Assembly (NCBI RefSeq): GCF_016859125.1
Contig: NZ_CP069338.1
Span: 9,489,501 to 9,553,500 of the forward strand
Direction of reading: 5' to 3'
From: Archangium violaceum
GTDB lineage: Bacteria > Myxococcota > Myxococcia > Myxococcales > Myxococcaceae
DNA: 64,000 nt
Below, piece by piece: positions 27,095 to 38,576 of this stretch (the stretch's first letter is position 1; every line of letters starts with the position of its first letter). The notes under the pieces are model-generated. The model saw only the letters and a list, made by a program, of their open reading frames with translations. It did no database searches and had not been told where the DNA came from. The translations under genes and the position numbers were made by a program.

Positions 27095-27817
27095 GTGTCC
27101 GAGAGCAAGGCAGCGGGGAAGGGCGCGGCGGAATGGGCGCGCCTGCATGAGGAGATCATCACCTGCCGGGCGTGTCCCCGGCTGGTGGAGTGGCGGGAGC
27201 AGGTGGCGCGGGAGAAGCGCCGGGCCTTCCGGGACTGGACGTACTGGGGCCGGCCGGTCCCTGGCTTCGGAGACGCCCGGGCGGAACTGGTCATCATCGG
27301 GCTGGCGCCGGCGGCACATGGGGCCAACCGGACGGGCCGGGTCTTCACCGGGGATCGCTCGGGGGACTTCCTCTTCGCCGGGCTGCACCGGGCGGGGTTC
27401 GCCAACCAGCCCCGGAGCGAGCACCGGGAGGACGGCCTCGCGTTGAAGGGGGCCTACATCGTCGCGCCGTGCAAGTGCGCGCCGCCGGACAACAAGCCCC
27501 TGCCGGAGGAGCTGGCCCGGTGCACGCCCTTCATGGACCGGGAGATGGCGCTGCTGCCCACCCGGGTGGTCCTGGCCCTGGGGGCCATCGCCTGGAGCGC
27601 GACCCTCGCCTGGCTGGAGAGGGTGGGGGTGGACATTCCCTCGCCCCGGCCCGCGTTCGGCCACGGTGCGGAGCTGGCCCTGCCGGGGGCGCCGGTGCTG
27701 CTGGGCTGCTACCACGTGAGCCAGCAGAACACCCAGACGGGCCGGCTCACCCCCGCCATGTTCGACGCGGTGATGGGCCGGGCCCGGGAGCTGATCGAAA
27801 ATCGTCGGGGAAGATGA
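27095..27817 (+). CDS. Family 5 uracil-DNA glycosylase, iron-sulfur type
   Basis: The 240-residue enzyme should remove uracil and other deaminated bases from DNA. The 4Fe-4S cysteines start at CRACPRL and continue in CKCAPP. Motif A is GLAPAAHGANRTGRVFTG, with the Ala in place of the catalytic Asp/Asn of family 4, which marks family 5 (UdgB). Motif B is HVSQQNTQTG. GTG 27095 is preceded by GGGGAAGGG. The gene follows the transporter by 26 bases and may share its transcript. Confidence 0.85.
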   Translation: MSESKAAGKGAAEWARLHEEIITCRACPRLVEWREQVAREKRRAFRDWTYWGRPVPGFGDARAELVIIGLAPAAHGANRTGRVFTGDRSGDFLFAGLHRAGFANQPRSEHREDGLALKGAYIVAPCKCAPPDNKPLPEELARCTPFMDREMALLPTRVVLALGAIAWSATLAWLERVGVDIPSPRPAFGHGAELALPGAPVLLGCYHVSQQNTQTGRLTPAMFDAVMGRARELIENRRGR

Positions 27818-27838
27818 AACACCGCGCGCGCTGTTTCC

Positions 27839-27866
27839 TTGACAGCTGCGGGGCGCCCGCTGTATT
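27839..27866 (+). promoter_or_regulatory. Sigma-70-type promoter of tRNA-Val
   Basis: TTGACA (27839-27844) is followed after 16 bases by TGTATT (27861-27866), which ends 38 bases before the tRNA. The -35 box is perfect and the -10 box is moderate. Confidence 0.6.
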
Positions 27867-27904
27867 CCCCGCTCGCCTTCGACGACAGAAGTCCCGAGGC
27901 AAAC

Positions 27905-27976
<72 letters not shown>

Positions 27977-27997
27977 CTTCAGCAAAGTGGTTCCACA

Positions 27998-28029
27998 GCG
28001 GGCGACAGGCTCAACAGCCTGCCGCCCGC
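27998..28029 (+). terminator. Hairpin between tRNA-Val and thrS
   Basis: A 14-bp stem with one A-C mismatch (GCGGGCGACAGGCT with AGCCTGCCGCCCGC) has a CAAC loop and is followed by GTCCTTTTCC. It can end the tRNA transcript. It stands only 20 bases before the thrS start, so it may also control thrS. Confidence 0.6.
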
Positions 28030-28049
28030 GTCCTTTTCCGAGGTCTCGC

Positions 28050-29978
28050 ATGGCGGATCAGATCACGGTGACCCTCCCCGACGGCAGCCAGAAGCAGGCG
28101 CCGCGGGGCATGACCATCGGGGACTTCGTGCGCGAGAGCATCGGGGCGGGCCTGGCCAAGGCCGCCCTGTTCGCGCGCGTGAATGGCGAGGACATGGATC
28201 TGTCCCGCCCCCTCAACGAGGACGCGAAGCTCCAGATCTTCACCTCGAAGAGCCCCGAGGGGCTGGAGCTCATCCGGCACGACGCCGCCCACGTGGTGGC
28301 CAGCGCGGTGCAGCGCCTCTTCCCGGGCACGCAGGTGACCATCGGTCCGGCGACGGAGGAGGGCTTCTACTACGACTTCTTCCGGGAGAAGCCCTTCACG
28401 CCCGAGGACCTCGAGAAGATCGAGGAAGAGGCCAACAAGGAGATCGCCAAGAACCTCCCCTTCGTCCGGACCGAGGTGTCCATGGACGAGGCCATCAAGC
28501 TCTTCGAGGAGAAGGGGGAGAAGTTCAAGGTCGAGATCGTCAGGGACATCGCGGCCAAGGGCGCCAGGACGCTCACGCTCTACACCCACGGTGACTGGGT
28601 GGACTTCTGCCTGGGGCCCCACGCGCCCACCACGGGGAAGATCGGCGTCATCAAGCTGCTGTCCACCAGCGGTGCCTACTGGCGCGGAGACCATCGCAAC
28701 CCGATGCTCCAGCGCATCTACGGCACGGCCTTCTTCGACAAGAAGGCGCTCCAGGAGTACCTCACGCGGATGGAGGAGGCGCGCAAGCGCGACCACCGCA
28801 AGCTGGGCAAGGAGCTGGATCTCTTCCACTTCCACCAGTACTCGCCGGGCGCGGCCTTCTGGACCCCCAAGGGCACCACGCTCTACAACACCCTGTCGGC
28901 CTTCATGCGTCGGCTGACGAGCGAGACCGGCTACGTCGAGATCAAGACCCCGCTGCTCTACAACAAGGGCCTGTGGGAGACGAGCGGCCACTGGGGCAAG
29001 TACAAGGAGAACATGTTCCTCGTGCTCGACAGCGAGAGCGGGGAGCATGACTTCTCGCTGAAGCCGATGAACTGCCCGAGTCACCACCTGTACTACGGCT
29101 TCAAGAAGCACAGCTACCGGGACCTGCCCCTGCGCCTGCACACCCAGGACGTGCTCCACCGCAACGAGGCGGCGGGCTCGCTGGGCGGCCTCACCCGCGT
29201 GCGCCAGTTCTGCCAGGACGACGCCCACATCTACTGCCGCGAGGATCAGATCCCGGACGAGGTGCGGCGCTTCGTGCAACTGCTGGACCGCGTCTACAAG
29301 GCGGTGGGTCTGAGCTACTCGGTGAAGCTGTCCACCCGGCCGGAGAAGCGGCTCGGTGATGACGCGCTGTGGGATCGCGCCGAGGCCGGCCTCAAGAGCG
29401 CCCTGGAGAGCCTCGGCCTCCAGTACGAGCTGAAGCCCGGCGACGGTGCCTTCTACGGTCCGAAGATCGACTTCGACGTGTCCGACAGCATCGGCCGCAA
29501 GTGGCAGCTGGGCACCATCCAGCTCGACTACCTGGCCCCCGAGCGCTTCGACCTCTCCTACGTGGGGGAGGACAACGCCGAGCACCGCCCGGTGGTCCTC
29601 CACCGCGCCATCTACGGCTCGTTCGAGCGCTTCATCGCCATCCTCATCGAGCACTTCGCCGGCGCCTTCCCCGCGTGGCTGGCTCCGATCCAGGGCGTGA
29701 TCGTCACCGTGGCGGACCGTCAGCGGGACTACGCCCTCAAGGTGCGCGACCAGCTGCGCGCCAAGGGCTACCGGGTCGACTACGACGAGCGCGGGCTCAC
29801 GCTCAACGCGAAGATCCGCGACGCCCAGCTCCAGAAGATCCCCTTCACCCTCGTGGTTGGAGACAACGAGGTGGAGGCGGGTGGGGTGTCCCCCCGTCGC
29901 TATGGCGGCGAGGACCTCAAGACCATGAAGCTCGAGGCCTTCGAGGCGCTCCTGGAGAAAGAGGCCGCCTGGCCGTGA
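28050..29978 (+). CDS. thrS: Threonyl-tRNA synthetase
   Basis: The 642-residue class II synthetase charges tRNA-Thr. The order is a TGS domain (residues 1-65), the editing domain with [10 protein letters not shown], the catalytic core with the zinc Cys of MNCPSHH and later [12 protein letters not shown], and a C-terminal anticodon-binding domain. ATG 28050 was chosen because the TGS domain starts there. Gene order thrS-infC-rpmI-rplT-pheS-pheT-ihfA is that of E. coli. Confidence 0.97.
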   Translation: MADQITVTLPDGSQKQAPRGMTIGDFVRESIGAGLAKAALFARVNGEDMDLSRPLNEDAKLQIFTSKSPEGLELIRHDAAHVVASAVQRLFPGTQVTIGPATEEGFYYDFFREKPFTPEDLEKIEEEANKEIAKNLPFVRTEVSMDEAIKLFEEKGEKFKVEIVRDIAAKGARTLTLYTHGDWVDFCLGPHAPTTGKIGVIKLLSTSGAYWRGDHRNPMLQRIYGTAFFDKKALQEYLTRMEEARKRDHRKLGKELDLFHFHQYSPGAAFWTPKGTTLYNTLSAFMRRLTSETGYVEIKTPLLYNKGLWETSGHWGKYKENMFLVLDSESGEHDFSLKPMNCPSHHLYYGFKKHSYRDLPLRLHTQDVLHRNEAAGSLGGLTRVRQFCQDDAHIYCREDQIPDEVRRFVQLLDRVYKAVGLSYSVKLSTRPEKRLGDDALWDRAEAGLKSALESLGLQYELKPGDGAFYGPKIDFDVSDSIGRKWQLGTIQLDYLAPERFDLSYVGEDNAEHRPVVLHRAIYGSFERFIAILIEHFAGAFPAWLAPIQGVIVTVADRQRDYALKVRDQLRAKGYRVDYDERGLTLNAKIRDAQLQKIPFTLVVGDNEVEAGGVSPRRYGGEDLKTMKLEAFEALLEKEAAWP

Positions 29979-30012
29979 TGTCGCACTGGGAGTCACAGGC
30001 CCTTGACAGGCC

Positions 30013-30040
30013 TTGACTCCGGGAGGCTGGCAAGTATCTT
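30013..30040 (+). promoter_or_regulatory. Likely infC promoter
   Basis: TTGACT (30013-30018) and TATCTT (30035-30040) are spaced by 16 bases; an alternative TTGACA lies at 30003-30008. A short hairpin (GGGAGT/ACTCCC, 30055-30070) follows in the leader, before the infC ribosome-binding site. Confidence 0.5.
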
Positions 30041-30089
30041 GCCCGTCTTCCGAGGGGAGTACCTACTCCCACTGCTGGAGGGCTTTCAC

Positions 30090-30794
<705 letters not shown>

Positions 30795-30802
30795 TTGGAC
30801 CC

Positions 30803-30832
30803 GGCCGTCGGATTGCTGCAAAGCCGACGGCC
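30803..30832 (+). terminator. Hairpin between infC and rpmI
   Basis: GGCCGTCGG pairs perfectly with CCGACGGCC around a 12-base loop, 9 bases after the infC stop. Only a weak T content follows (CTTGAC), so it may attenuate rather than end transcription. TTGACA at 30834-30839 could be a -35 box for rpmI, but no good -10 box is seen. Confidence 0.45.
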
Positions 30833-30894
30833 CTTGACAGACGCTGACGGCGATTCGCTGCGGCGGATTGGTAGTTGAAGGAAGGAACCGCAAC

Positions 30895-31104
30895 ATGCCC
30901 AAGTTGAAGACCCGTAGCGGCGCCAAGAAGCGCTTCCAGGTGAAGAAGTCCGGCAAGGTGAAGTTCGCCAAGGCCTTCGGCAAGCACCTCTTCACCCACG
31001 CCAAGTCCCAGAAGCTCAAGCGCGAGCACCGCGGCACCGGGCACCTGAAGGACATGGACGCCAAGAAGGTGATCAAGGAGCTCTTCCCCTTCGGGGCGAA
31101 CTAA
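30895..31104 (+). CDS. rpmI: 50S ribosomal protein L35
   Basis: A 69-residue basic protein beginning MPKLKTRSGAKKRFQVKKSG, the standard L35 start. ATG 30895 has AAGGAAGGAA upstream. It lies between infC and rplT as in most bacteria. Confidence 0.96.
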   Translation: MPKLKTRSGAKKRFQVKKSGKVKFAKAFGKHLFTHAKSQKLKREHRGTGHLKDMDAKKVIKELFPFGAN

Positions 31105-31194
31105 GCAGGACGCAGTACAGAGGGCCCTGTCGGTGTGGCGATGAGCCAATGCGCCGGGGGTTTTCGAACACCTCACCGTAGTTAGGAGTCAGCA

Positions 31195-31542
31195 ATGCGC
31201 GTCAAGAAGGGTTTCAAGGCTCGTCGCCGTCGTAATCGGATTCTGAAGCTGGCCAAGGGTTACCGTGGCCGTCGCAAGAACTGCTACAAGCGGGCCAACC
31301 AGGCCGTGGAGCGCGCGCTGGATTACGCCACCCGCGACCGCGCCGCGCGGAAGCGCAACTTCCGCTCCCTGTGGATCGTCCGCATCAACGCGGCCGCCCG
31401 CACCGTGGGCCTGTCCTACTCCCGCCTGATCGCCGGTCTGGCCAAGAACAAGATCGCCCTGGATCGCAAGGTCCTGGCCGACATGGCCGTGGCGGATCCC
31501 GCCGGTTTTGCCGCTGTCGCCAACATCGCGAAGGCGGCCTGA
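31195..31542 (+). CDS. rplT: 50S ribosomal protein L20
   Basis: The 115-residue protein starts [20 protein letters not shown] and has the L20 pattern throughout ([21 protein letters not shown]). L20 is needed early in 50S assembly and often represses the rpmI-rplT transcript by binding its leader. TTAGGAG precedes ATG 31195. Confidence 0.97.
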   Translation: MRVKKGFKARRRRNRILKLAKGYRGRRKNCYKRANQAVERALDYATRDRAARKRNFRSLWIVRINAAARTVGLSYSRLIAGLAKNKIALDRKVLADMAVADPAGFAAVANIAKAA

Positions 31543-31550
31543 GAATGACG

Positions 31551-31569
31551 GCCGGCCGCACAGGCCGGC
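31551..31569 (+). other. Hairpin after rplT
   Basis: GCCGGCC pairs with GGCCGGC around GCACA, 8 bases after the rplT stop. It stands ahead of the stronger terminator at 31630. A tiny frame (ATG 31545, 26 codons) overlaps it but has a single Phe codon, so it is no pheS leader peptide of the E. coli type. Confidence 0.4.
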
Positions 31570-31629
31570 ATCGAGAGCGGGTGGCCGCGGTCTTCCTGGA
31601 AGGCCGTTGCCACTCGTGGGTTTGAAAGC

Positions 31630-31659
31630 GGGCTGCCCCTTCGGGCGGCCCTTTTTTTT
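31630..31659 (+). terminator. Rho-independent terminator between rplT and pheS
   Basis: GGGCTGCCC pairs with GGGCGGCCC around CTTC with one T-G pair, followed by eight T. It separates the ribosomal genes from pheST, so pheST either has its own promoter or depends on read-through (attenuation). Confidence 0.88.
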
Positions 31660-31692
31660 GCCCCGGCACGGCCGGGGTGGGAGGCGAAGTCA

Positions 31693-32741
<1,049 letters not shown>

Positions 32742-32742
<1 letters not shown>

Positions 32743-35153
32743 TGAAGATCTCGGTCAAGTGGCTCGGAGACTACGTGGCGCTGCCGGCCAGTGTGGAGGA
32801 GCTGGCACGCAAGCTGACCGCCGTGGGTCTGGAGATTGAAGGCCTCGAGCGCCCCGGCGAGGGGCTGCGCGGCGTGGTGGTGGCGCAGATCAAGGAGTCC
32901 GTGCAGCACCCCAACGCGGACAAGCTGTCCGTCACCAAGGTGGACCTGGGTGGCCCGGAGCCGCTCCAGATCGTCTGCGGCGCCAAGAACTTCAAGGTCG
33001 GCGACAAGGTGCCGCTGGCCACCATCGGCACGAAGCTGCCCAATGGCGTGGAGATCAAGCAGGCGCCCCTGCGCGGCGTGGACAGCTTCGGCATGCTCTG
33101 CTCGGCCAAGGAGCTGGGCCTGTCCGAGGAGTCCTCCGGCCTGCTCATCCTCCCGCAGGACCTGAAGCCCGGCACGCCCATCGCCGAGGCGCTCGGGTTG
33201 GATGACGTGGTGCTGGAGGTGAACGTCACCCCCAACCGGCCGGATGCCCTGTCGCACCTGGGCGTGGCCCGGGAGGTGGCGGTGGCCACCGGGGGCACCC
33301 TGCGTCCGCCCCAGCCGAAGCTCGCCGAGTCCGGCTCCACCACCTCCGAGAAGGTGAAGGTGCGCATCGAGGACGCGGCGCGCTGCCCGCGCTACGCGGC
33401 CCGCGTCGTGGAGAACGTGAAGATCGGTCCCTCGCCCCAGTGGCTGCAGGATCGGCTCAAGGCCTGTGGCGTGCGCCCCATCAGCAACGTGGTGGACGTC
33501 ACCAACTTCGTCCTCCTCGAGTACGGCCAGCCGCTGCACGCCTTCGACCTGGACAAGGTCTCGGGCCAGGAGATCATCGTCCGCACCGCGAAGCCGGGCG
33601 AGAAGATGACCACGCTCGACGGCAAGGAGCGGGCGCTGGAGCCCGAGGATCTGCTCATCTGCGACCGTGACCGGGCCCAGGCCCTGGCCGGCGTGATGGG
33701 CGGCGCGGACAGCGAGGTGAGCGCGGGCACGACGCGCGTGGTGATCGAGTCCGCCCACTTCCAGCCCTCGAGCATCCGCCGCTCGTCCAAGCGCCATGGC
33801 CTGCACACCGAGGCCTCGCACCGCTTCGAGCGCGGCGCGGACCTCGACGCCGTCATCCCCGCGGTGGATCGCGCCGCGGCCCTCATCGCCGAGCTGGCGG
33901 GGGGCACGGTGGCTCCGGGCCGGGTGGACGTGTACCCGCAGCCCCAGACGCAGCGCCGGGTGACGCTGCGCTACGGCCGCGTGGAGAAGGTGCTGGGCGT
34001 GGCCATCCCCGAGTCCGAGTGCCGGCGCATCCTCGGTACCCTGGGCTTCAAGTCGGTGGAGGAGGGGAGTGGGCAGACCACCTTCGAGGTGCCTCGGGCT
34101 CGCGTGGACGTGGAGCGCGAGGAGGACCTCATGGAGGAGTTGGCCCGCGTCTACGGCTACGACAACATCCCCGCCCGGTTGCCGCGTGGCATCGCCGAGC
34201 TGGGTCCCGAGCCGGCCGCCGCCGAGGCCGAGCGTCGCGCCCGCCAGGCCCTGGCCGGCCTGGGCCTGAGTGAGGTGGTGAACTACTCCTTCGTTCCGCC
34301 GCGCACGCTGGAGGTGCTGGGAGGGACGGAGAAGCCGGTGGCGCTGCTCAACCCGCTCAGCATGGAGCAGTCGGTGATGCGCACCAGCCTGTTGCCGGGC
34401 CTGCTGGAGAACCTCTCCCGCAGCGTGCGTCATCAGGTGGACACCGTCGCCGTGTACGAGATGGGTCGGGCCTACTTCCGGGATCCGGAGGGTGGCCGGG
34501 GCCAGCGTCCGGCCGCGCGCGAGGTACCCCGGCTCGCGGGCCTCGTGTGGGGTCTGCGCGGTGGGCGGACCTGGACCCAGAAGGAGGCCCGGGCGGACTT
34601 CTATGACGCCAAGGGCGCCCTGGAGGCCGTGCTGCACGCACTCCATGTGGAAGGCGTCCGCTTCGTCGCCTCCGAGGCTCCGTCCTACCACCCCCGCGCC
34701 TGCGCCCGGGTGGAGCTGTCCGACGGCACGGTGCTGGGCTACGTGGGCGAGCTGCACCCTCGCGTGAGCAAGGCCCTGGAGCTGCCTCGGGACGTCTTCG
34801 CCTTCGAGGTGGACACGGCGCCCCTGTACTCGGCCGCCCGGCTGGTTCCCGCCTGGGGAGGGCTGCCTCGCTTCCCCGCCGTGCTCCGGGACCTGGCCGT
34901 GGTGGTGCCCCTGGAGCTCCAGAACGACGAGGTCCGCCGCGTCATCCTGGAGGTCGGTGGCCCCCTGGTGGAGGACGCCCTCATCTTCGACGTCTACACC
35001 GGCAAGCCCATCCCCGAGGGAAGCAAGAACCTGGCCTACGCCATCCGCTACCGCTCGCCCGAGCGCACCCTCACCGACGCGGAAGTGAGCGCCGCCCACC
35101 AGCGCATCATCTCCGAGGTCAACCAGCGACTGGGCGGAGCCCTCCGGACCTGA
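32742..35153 (+). CDS. pheT: Phenylalanyl-tRNA synthetase beta subunit
   Basis: The 803-residue subunit holds the editing and tRNA-binding parts of the alpha2-beta2 enzyme. It begins MKISVKWLGDYVALP, then has the tRNA-binding EMAP-like domain (residues ~40-150), the B3/B4 editing region (ESAHFQPSSIRRSSKRHGLHTEASHRFERG) and the C-terminal anticodon-binding FDX-ACB domain. It shares one base with pheS, so the two are coupled. Confidence 0.97.
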
Positions 35154-35195
35154 GTGAGAGGCTCCAAGGGGAAAACCTGAGTGAAACCGGTGGGT

Positions 35196-35207
35196 TGACA
35201 GCTGTCA
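35196..35207 (+). promoter_or_regulatory. Palindromic promoter/operator region before ihfA
   Basis: TGACAGCTGTCA is a 12-bp perfect palindrome that overlaps a TTGACA -35-like box (35195-35200); a further half-site, TGTCA, follows at 35216-35220. It is 58-70 bp upstream of the ihfA start. A regulator or IHF autoregulation is possible but unproven. Confidence 0.35.
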
Positions 35208-35264
35208 GGGAAGGCTGTCACAGTCCGCCGGGTTCACCGCAGAGAGGGGCGCGAAGGTACTCGC

Positions 35265-35699
35265 ATGACCAAGGCGGACATCATCGAAGGGGTCTACGAG
35301 AAGGTCGGCTTCTCCAAGAAGGAGTCGGCGGAGATCGTCGAGCTCGTCTTCGACACCTTCAAGGAAACGCTCGAGCGCGGGGACAAGATCAAGATCTCGG
35401 GGTTCGGCAACTTCCAGGTGCGCCAGAAGAAGGCGCGCGTGGGCCGCAATCCGCAGACCGGCAAGGAGATCGAGATCTCGGCGCGTCGGGTGCTGACCTT
35501 CCGGCCGAGCGCGGTGCTGAAGGCCGCGCTCAACGGCGAGCAGATTCCGGAGAACCACTCCGAGCTGGATGCCGCGGAGGAGGCCGCCGCCGACGCGGCC
35601 GAGGCCGCGGGTCTGGATCCCGAGGATCTGGACGAGGAGCTGGAGGAGCTCCCGGAGTACAAGGCTTCCGTGGGCGGAATGAAGGCGAAGGCCGAATGA
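35265..35699 (+). CDS. ihfA: Integration host factor alpha-type protein with acidic tail
   Basis: Residues 1-95 are a complete HU/IHF fold (MTKADIIEGVYEKVGFSKKE, KISGFGNFQVRQKKARVGRNPQTG) that bends DNA. Position after pheT identifies it as IHF alpha. The protein has 144 residues against ~99 in E. coli; the extra ~45 are Ala/Glu/Asp-rich (DAAEEAAADAAEAAGLDPED). This tail is acidic, unlike the basic Lys-rich tails of some actinobacterial HU proteins. It may modulate DNA binding. Confidence 0.9.
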   Translation: MTKADIIEGVYEKVGFSKKESAEIVELVFDTFKETLERGDKIKISGFGNFQVRQKKARVGRNPQTGKEIEISARRVLTFRPSAVLKAALNGEQIPENHSELDAAEEAAADAAEAAGLDPEDLDEELEELPEYKASVGGMKAKAE

Positions 35700-35727
35700 G
35701 TTTTTGAAGGGCTGCTCGATCTCGTAC

Positions 35728-35756
35728 TTGACCCATGGGGCAGGTGAAGGCATAAG
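35728..35756 (+). promoter_or_regulatory. Promoter of tRNA-Pro
   Basis: TTGACC (35728-35733) and CATAAG (35751-35756) are 17 bases apart, 36 bases before the tRNA. Confidence 0.5.
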
Positions 35757-35790
35757 GCAGCCCATCTCGCCGACGCCGGCGGGACACACA

Positions 35791-35868
<78 letters not shown>

Positions 35869-35870
35869 TC

Positions 35871-35913
35871 GAAGGCCCTGGAGTTTCACTTTGCGGTGGA
35901 CTCCAGGGCCTTC
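35871..35913 (+). terminator. Terminator-like hairpin after tRNA-Pro
   Basis: A perfect 14-bp stem (GAAGGCCCTGGAGT and its complement) starts two bases after the tRNA. The T content after it is low (ACTTCTCCC). Confidence 0.65.
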
Positions 35914-35942
35914 ACTTCTCCCTTCCAGAGGGGAAGTGATGT

Positions 35943-36019
<77 letters not shown>

Positions 36020-36022
36020 AGA

Positions 36023-36056
36023 GAAGGGCCCGGAATCGCAAGGTTCCGGGCCCTTC
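36023..36056 (+). terminator. Terminator of tRNA-Asp (first of three copies)
   Basis: A perfect 13-bp stem (GAAGGGCCCGGAA and complement) is followed by GTCTTTTCTC. A second full copy is at 45800-45833 and a half copy at 51199-51217. In each case it is joined to the same integrase 3' end, so the terminator travels with the element rather than belonging only to the chromosome. Confidence 0.85.
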
Positions 36057-36064
36057 GTCTTTTC

Positions 36065-37210
36065 TCACCCGCCTGCCATTCCCTGCGTCGCGGAGCCCGT
36101 CTCCAGCATGTCTCCAGAATGCTGGGGGTCCGCTGCGTCGAGCAGGCTGATGGCTGCGTCCTTCGCCGCCGGGGTGAGGTGCATGTACCTCTGCGTGGTG
36201 GTGAGACTCTCGTGGCCCGCCAGCTCTTGGATGGCCTTGGCGGGAGCCCCGCGCATCGCCAGCCGTGAGCAGAAGGTATGCCGGAGGATGTGCAGCGCCC
36301 CGGTGACCGGCAGCCCGGCCCGTGTCTGTGCCTTCTTCATCCAGCGGGAGACGGTGGCCCTGGCCACGGGCTCGCCGTCGTCGCGGTAGAGCACCCGGGC
36401 CCCTCGCAGGTGACGGTTGGCCGCCAACAACGCCGCCAGCCGCTTCGTCATCGGCACCCGGCGGTCGCGTCCGCCCTTGGGCACGGTGACGTGACCTCGC
36501 CACTCGGCCTGCCGGATGTGGAGTTGGCCCCGGCGGAAGTCGATGTCCGGCCACTCCAGCGCGATGATCTCCCCGCTGCGCAGCCCAGCATCGCCCCCGA
36601 GGAGCACCATGAGCTGAATGCGCCAGTCCAACTTGCCCGCCGCCTCCACCAGCCGCTCGTACTCCGCGAAGTCGTAGAAGGCCATGGTGGGCTTGGGCGC
36701 CTTCAACAGCTTGATGGTCGCGGGCATCTTGTCGAGCACGCCCCACTCCACGGCCACCTTCAACAGCCGGTTGAACACCGTGAGGACGTTGTTCACCGTC
36801 TTGGTGGACAGGTCACGCAGCTCCGCCTTGAGGTGCTGGATGTCCTCGTTCGTCACCTCGTCCAGCCGCCGCTCACCGAAGCGCGGCAGCAGGTAGAGCC
36901 GCAACAGGGACTCCTTGCTGGTGATGGTGCTGGGCTTCTGCCGATTGGCCCTGGCGTCCCCGTCGATGAACCTGGGGGCGAACTCCTTCAACGTCGGCAC
37001 TTCCTTCTTCTTCTCCACGTCCATGGCCTTGCGGCCTCGCGCGAGCAGCTCGGCCTGCCGCTGCTCACCCCACGCCTTCTCGCCCGACTTGGAGCCCACC
37101 GGAGCCTTCACGCGCTCGCGGTACAGCTCGCCATCGGGCCACTTGAACATGATGTCCACCTACCATCCGCTCTTGCCGCGCTTCTTGTACTCCCTGACCT
37201 TCACGCTCAT
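36065..37210 (-). pseudogene. Tyrosine recombinase (integrase) with an in-frame amber codon
   Basis: The integrase should insert element A in tRNA-Asp. Catalytic residues of the family are present: Arg in AGLRSGE, HILRH, and the Tyr of TTQRYMH near the C-terminus; a core-binding domain precedes them. Translation should start at ATG 37210, which overlaps the stop of the excisionase-like gene (ATGA), and reads MSVKVREYKKRGKSGW, then TAG (37162-37160), then VDIMFKWPDGELY. Family members read through with Trp at such sites, so TGG to TAG is likely. A GTG follows the stop directly (37159) and could allow restart. Confidence 0.75.
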
Positions 37211-37560
37211 CGCCGAGACCTCCTCGGCGACGGCACACGCCCTTCGAGAATGAACGGTAACAGCTCGCTCCCGCGAAACCGCAGTGAGCGGCCCACGCGG
37301 AACGCGCCAGGAAGCTGGCCCCGCGAGACCTTCGCGTACACGGCCTTGGGGCTGCACCCGAGAAGGCGGGCCACCTCCTCGGCGGTGTAGACGGCCTTGT
37401 CGAGCGGGGGCTGGTCCTGGCCCTCTGGCGTGGTGCTGCTCGGAGGACTCGCCTGCACCTGCACCAGCTCGCGGTGAGTTGCATCCCCGTGGAGCGCGGC
37501 CAGCTCCTCTCGCACCAGGGCGCGGATGAACTCACGCAGCCCGGCCTCTACGCTGGACAC
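37207..37560 (-). CDS. Excisionase-like HTH protein
   Basis: The 117-residue protein has a C-terminal MerR/excisionase-type HTH (VYTAEEVARLLGCSPKAVYAKV, then LPGAFRVGRSLRFRGSEL), the helix-turn-helix_17 pattern. The N-terminal ~50 residues are a linker with a short helix. It precedes the integrase with a four-base overlap and probably controls excision or integrase expression. Confidence 0.75.
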   Translation of the reverse strand: MSSVEAGLREFIRALVREELAALHGDATHRELVQVQASPPSSTTPEGQDQPPLDKAVYTAEEVARLLGCSPKAVYAKVSRGQLPGAFRVGRSLRFRGSELLPFILEGRVPSPRRSRR

Positions 37561-37682
37561 GGTGGCCTCCCGCCATCACTGCTCAACTGAATCACGTCCC
37601 GCATCTGAACCTCGTGAAGACGAGGCACATGGTGGACGTGGCGCTGGGTGAGGGGGAGCGGGAGGACTCCATGCGCTCCGAC

Positions 37683-38477
37683 CTACTTCTTATCCCCCCC
37701 ATCCCCTACGGAATGCTCGGCGGCCTCCGGTGGAGTGCTCGGCGGCGAGACGACCGACTGCTGCATGGCTGGAGTCGCAGGCGGCACGGCCTCTTGCCCG
37801 AGTGGAAGGTGCTCGGCGGCGATGGTCCGAAGAAGCGGCAGCACGCCACTCTCTTCTACCTCTCGCATCATGCTCTTCCAGGCGGCCTTGCGCTGCTTGT
37901 TGGACTTGGGGTCCTGCTCGAACTCCTCACGCGGGAATCGGATGCCCACCACGAGCGCCAGCGCCTCCATCTCCTGCGGCGAGAGCTTGGGTCCCATGCC
38001 CTCAGCCTCCACCGCGAGCTGGGAGAATGCGCAGAACAGCCGCTGCTCGCTCTGCCAGAGCCTCGTGTGCTCCCGAGCCCACGGGTGCTGTTCGTAGAAG
38101 CGCTTGACGGTGGCCCGGAGCTGCTCGCCCGCCTGGAGGAAGTGGGAGTAGGCCGTGACGACCTCCAGCCCTTGAGCGAGGAGGTGCGCCTGGGGGGCCA
38201 GCAGGGGCGTGAGCTGGCTGGAATCAATGCCGCACACTCCCTTCGGCAACTTGGGAAACGCTCGCAAGTAGTCCTCCGAGAGCAGCGCCTCCTCGTGGCG
38301 ATTCACCCAGGCGAACGTCTTCGCCAAGCAGATGGCCAACTCGGAATTCCGGGCGAGTTTGACGATCTGTTCCCTGGTGCGCCGCCTGCGAAGCAACTGC
38401 ATGGCGTCCTGCGGGCCCTTGAACCGGTGCTTGGGATTCCTGGGCACGGGGCCCATGCCCGGACGGGGAGTACCCAT
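37683..38477 (-). CDS. Unknown element-A protein
   Basis: I do not recognise this ~264-residue protein. It is predominantly helical and begins with a basic segment (NPKHRFKG, LLRRRRTREQIVKLAR). The centre has QLTPLLAPQAHLLAQGLEV and the C-terminus is Pro/Ser-rich. No membrane segment or signal is seen. ATG 38477 has AGGAGG nine bases upstream; ATG 38483 is only three bases away, and the frame itself opens at 38540. Before IS1380 inserted, this gene was divergent from the kinase gene. Confidence 0.5.
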   Translation of the reverse strand: MGTPRPGMGPVPRNPKHRFKGPQDAMQLLRRRRTREQIVKLARNSELAICLAKTFAWVNRHEEALLSEDYLRAFPKLPKGVCGIDSSQLTPLLAPQAHLLAQGLEVVTAYSHFLQAGEQLRATVKRFYEQHPWAREHTRLWQSEQRLFCAFSQLAVEAEGMGPKLSPQEMEALALVVGIRFPREEFEQDPKSNKQRKAAWKSMMREVEESGVLPLLRTIAAEHLPLGQEAVPPATPAMQQSVVSPPSTPPEAAEHSVGDGGDKK

Positions 38478-38576
38478 GTGCATCCGCCTCCTCATGCGCC
38501 ACTGGCAGGCGCGGCGGTCCTCGGGTTGAAAGGGGGGCAAGCCGCCGAGGAAGGACGGTCTTTCGGGTCGCGAACC

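Noticed and set aside
28011..29996. Long minus-strand frame opposite thrS
   Set aside because: Shadow of a well-identified synthetase gene; no signal, domain or plausible start.
31545..31625. Mini-frame before pheS as an attenuator leader peptide
   Set aside because: It has one Phe codon only and no run of Phe, so it does not fit the pheM/pheL mechanism.
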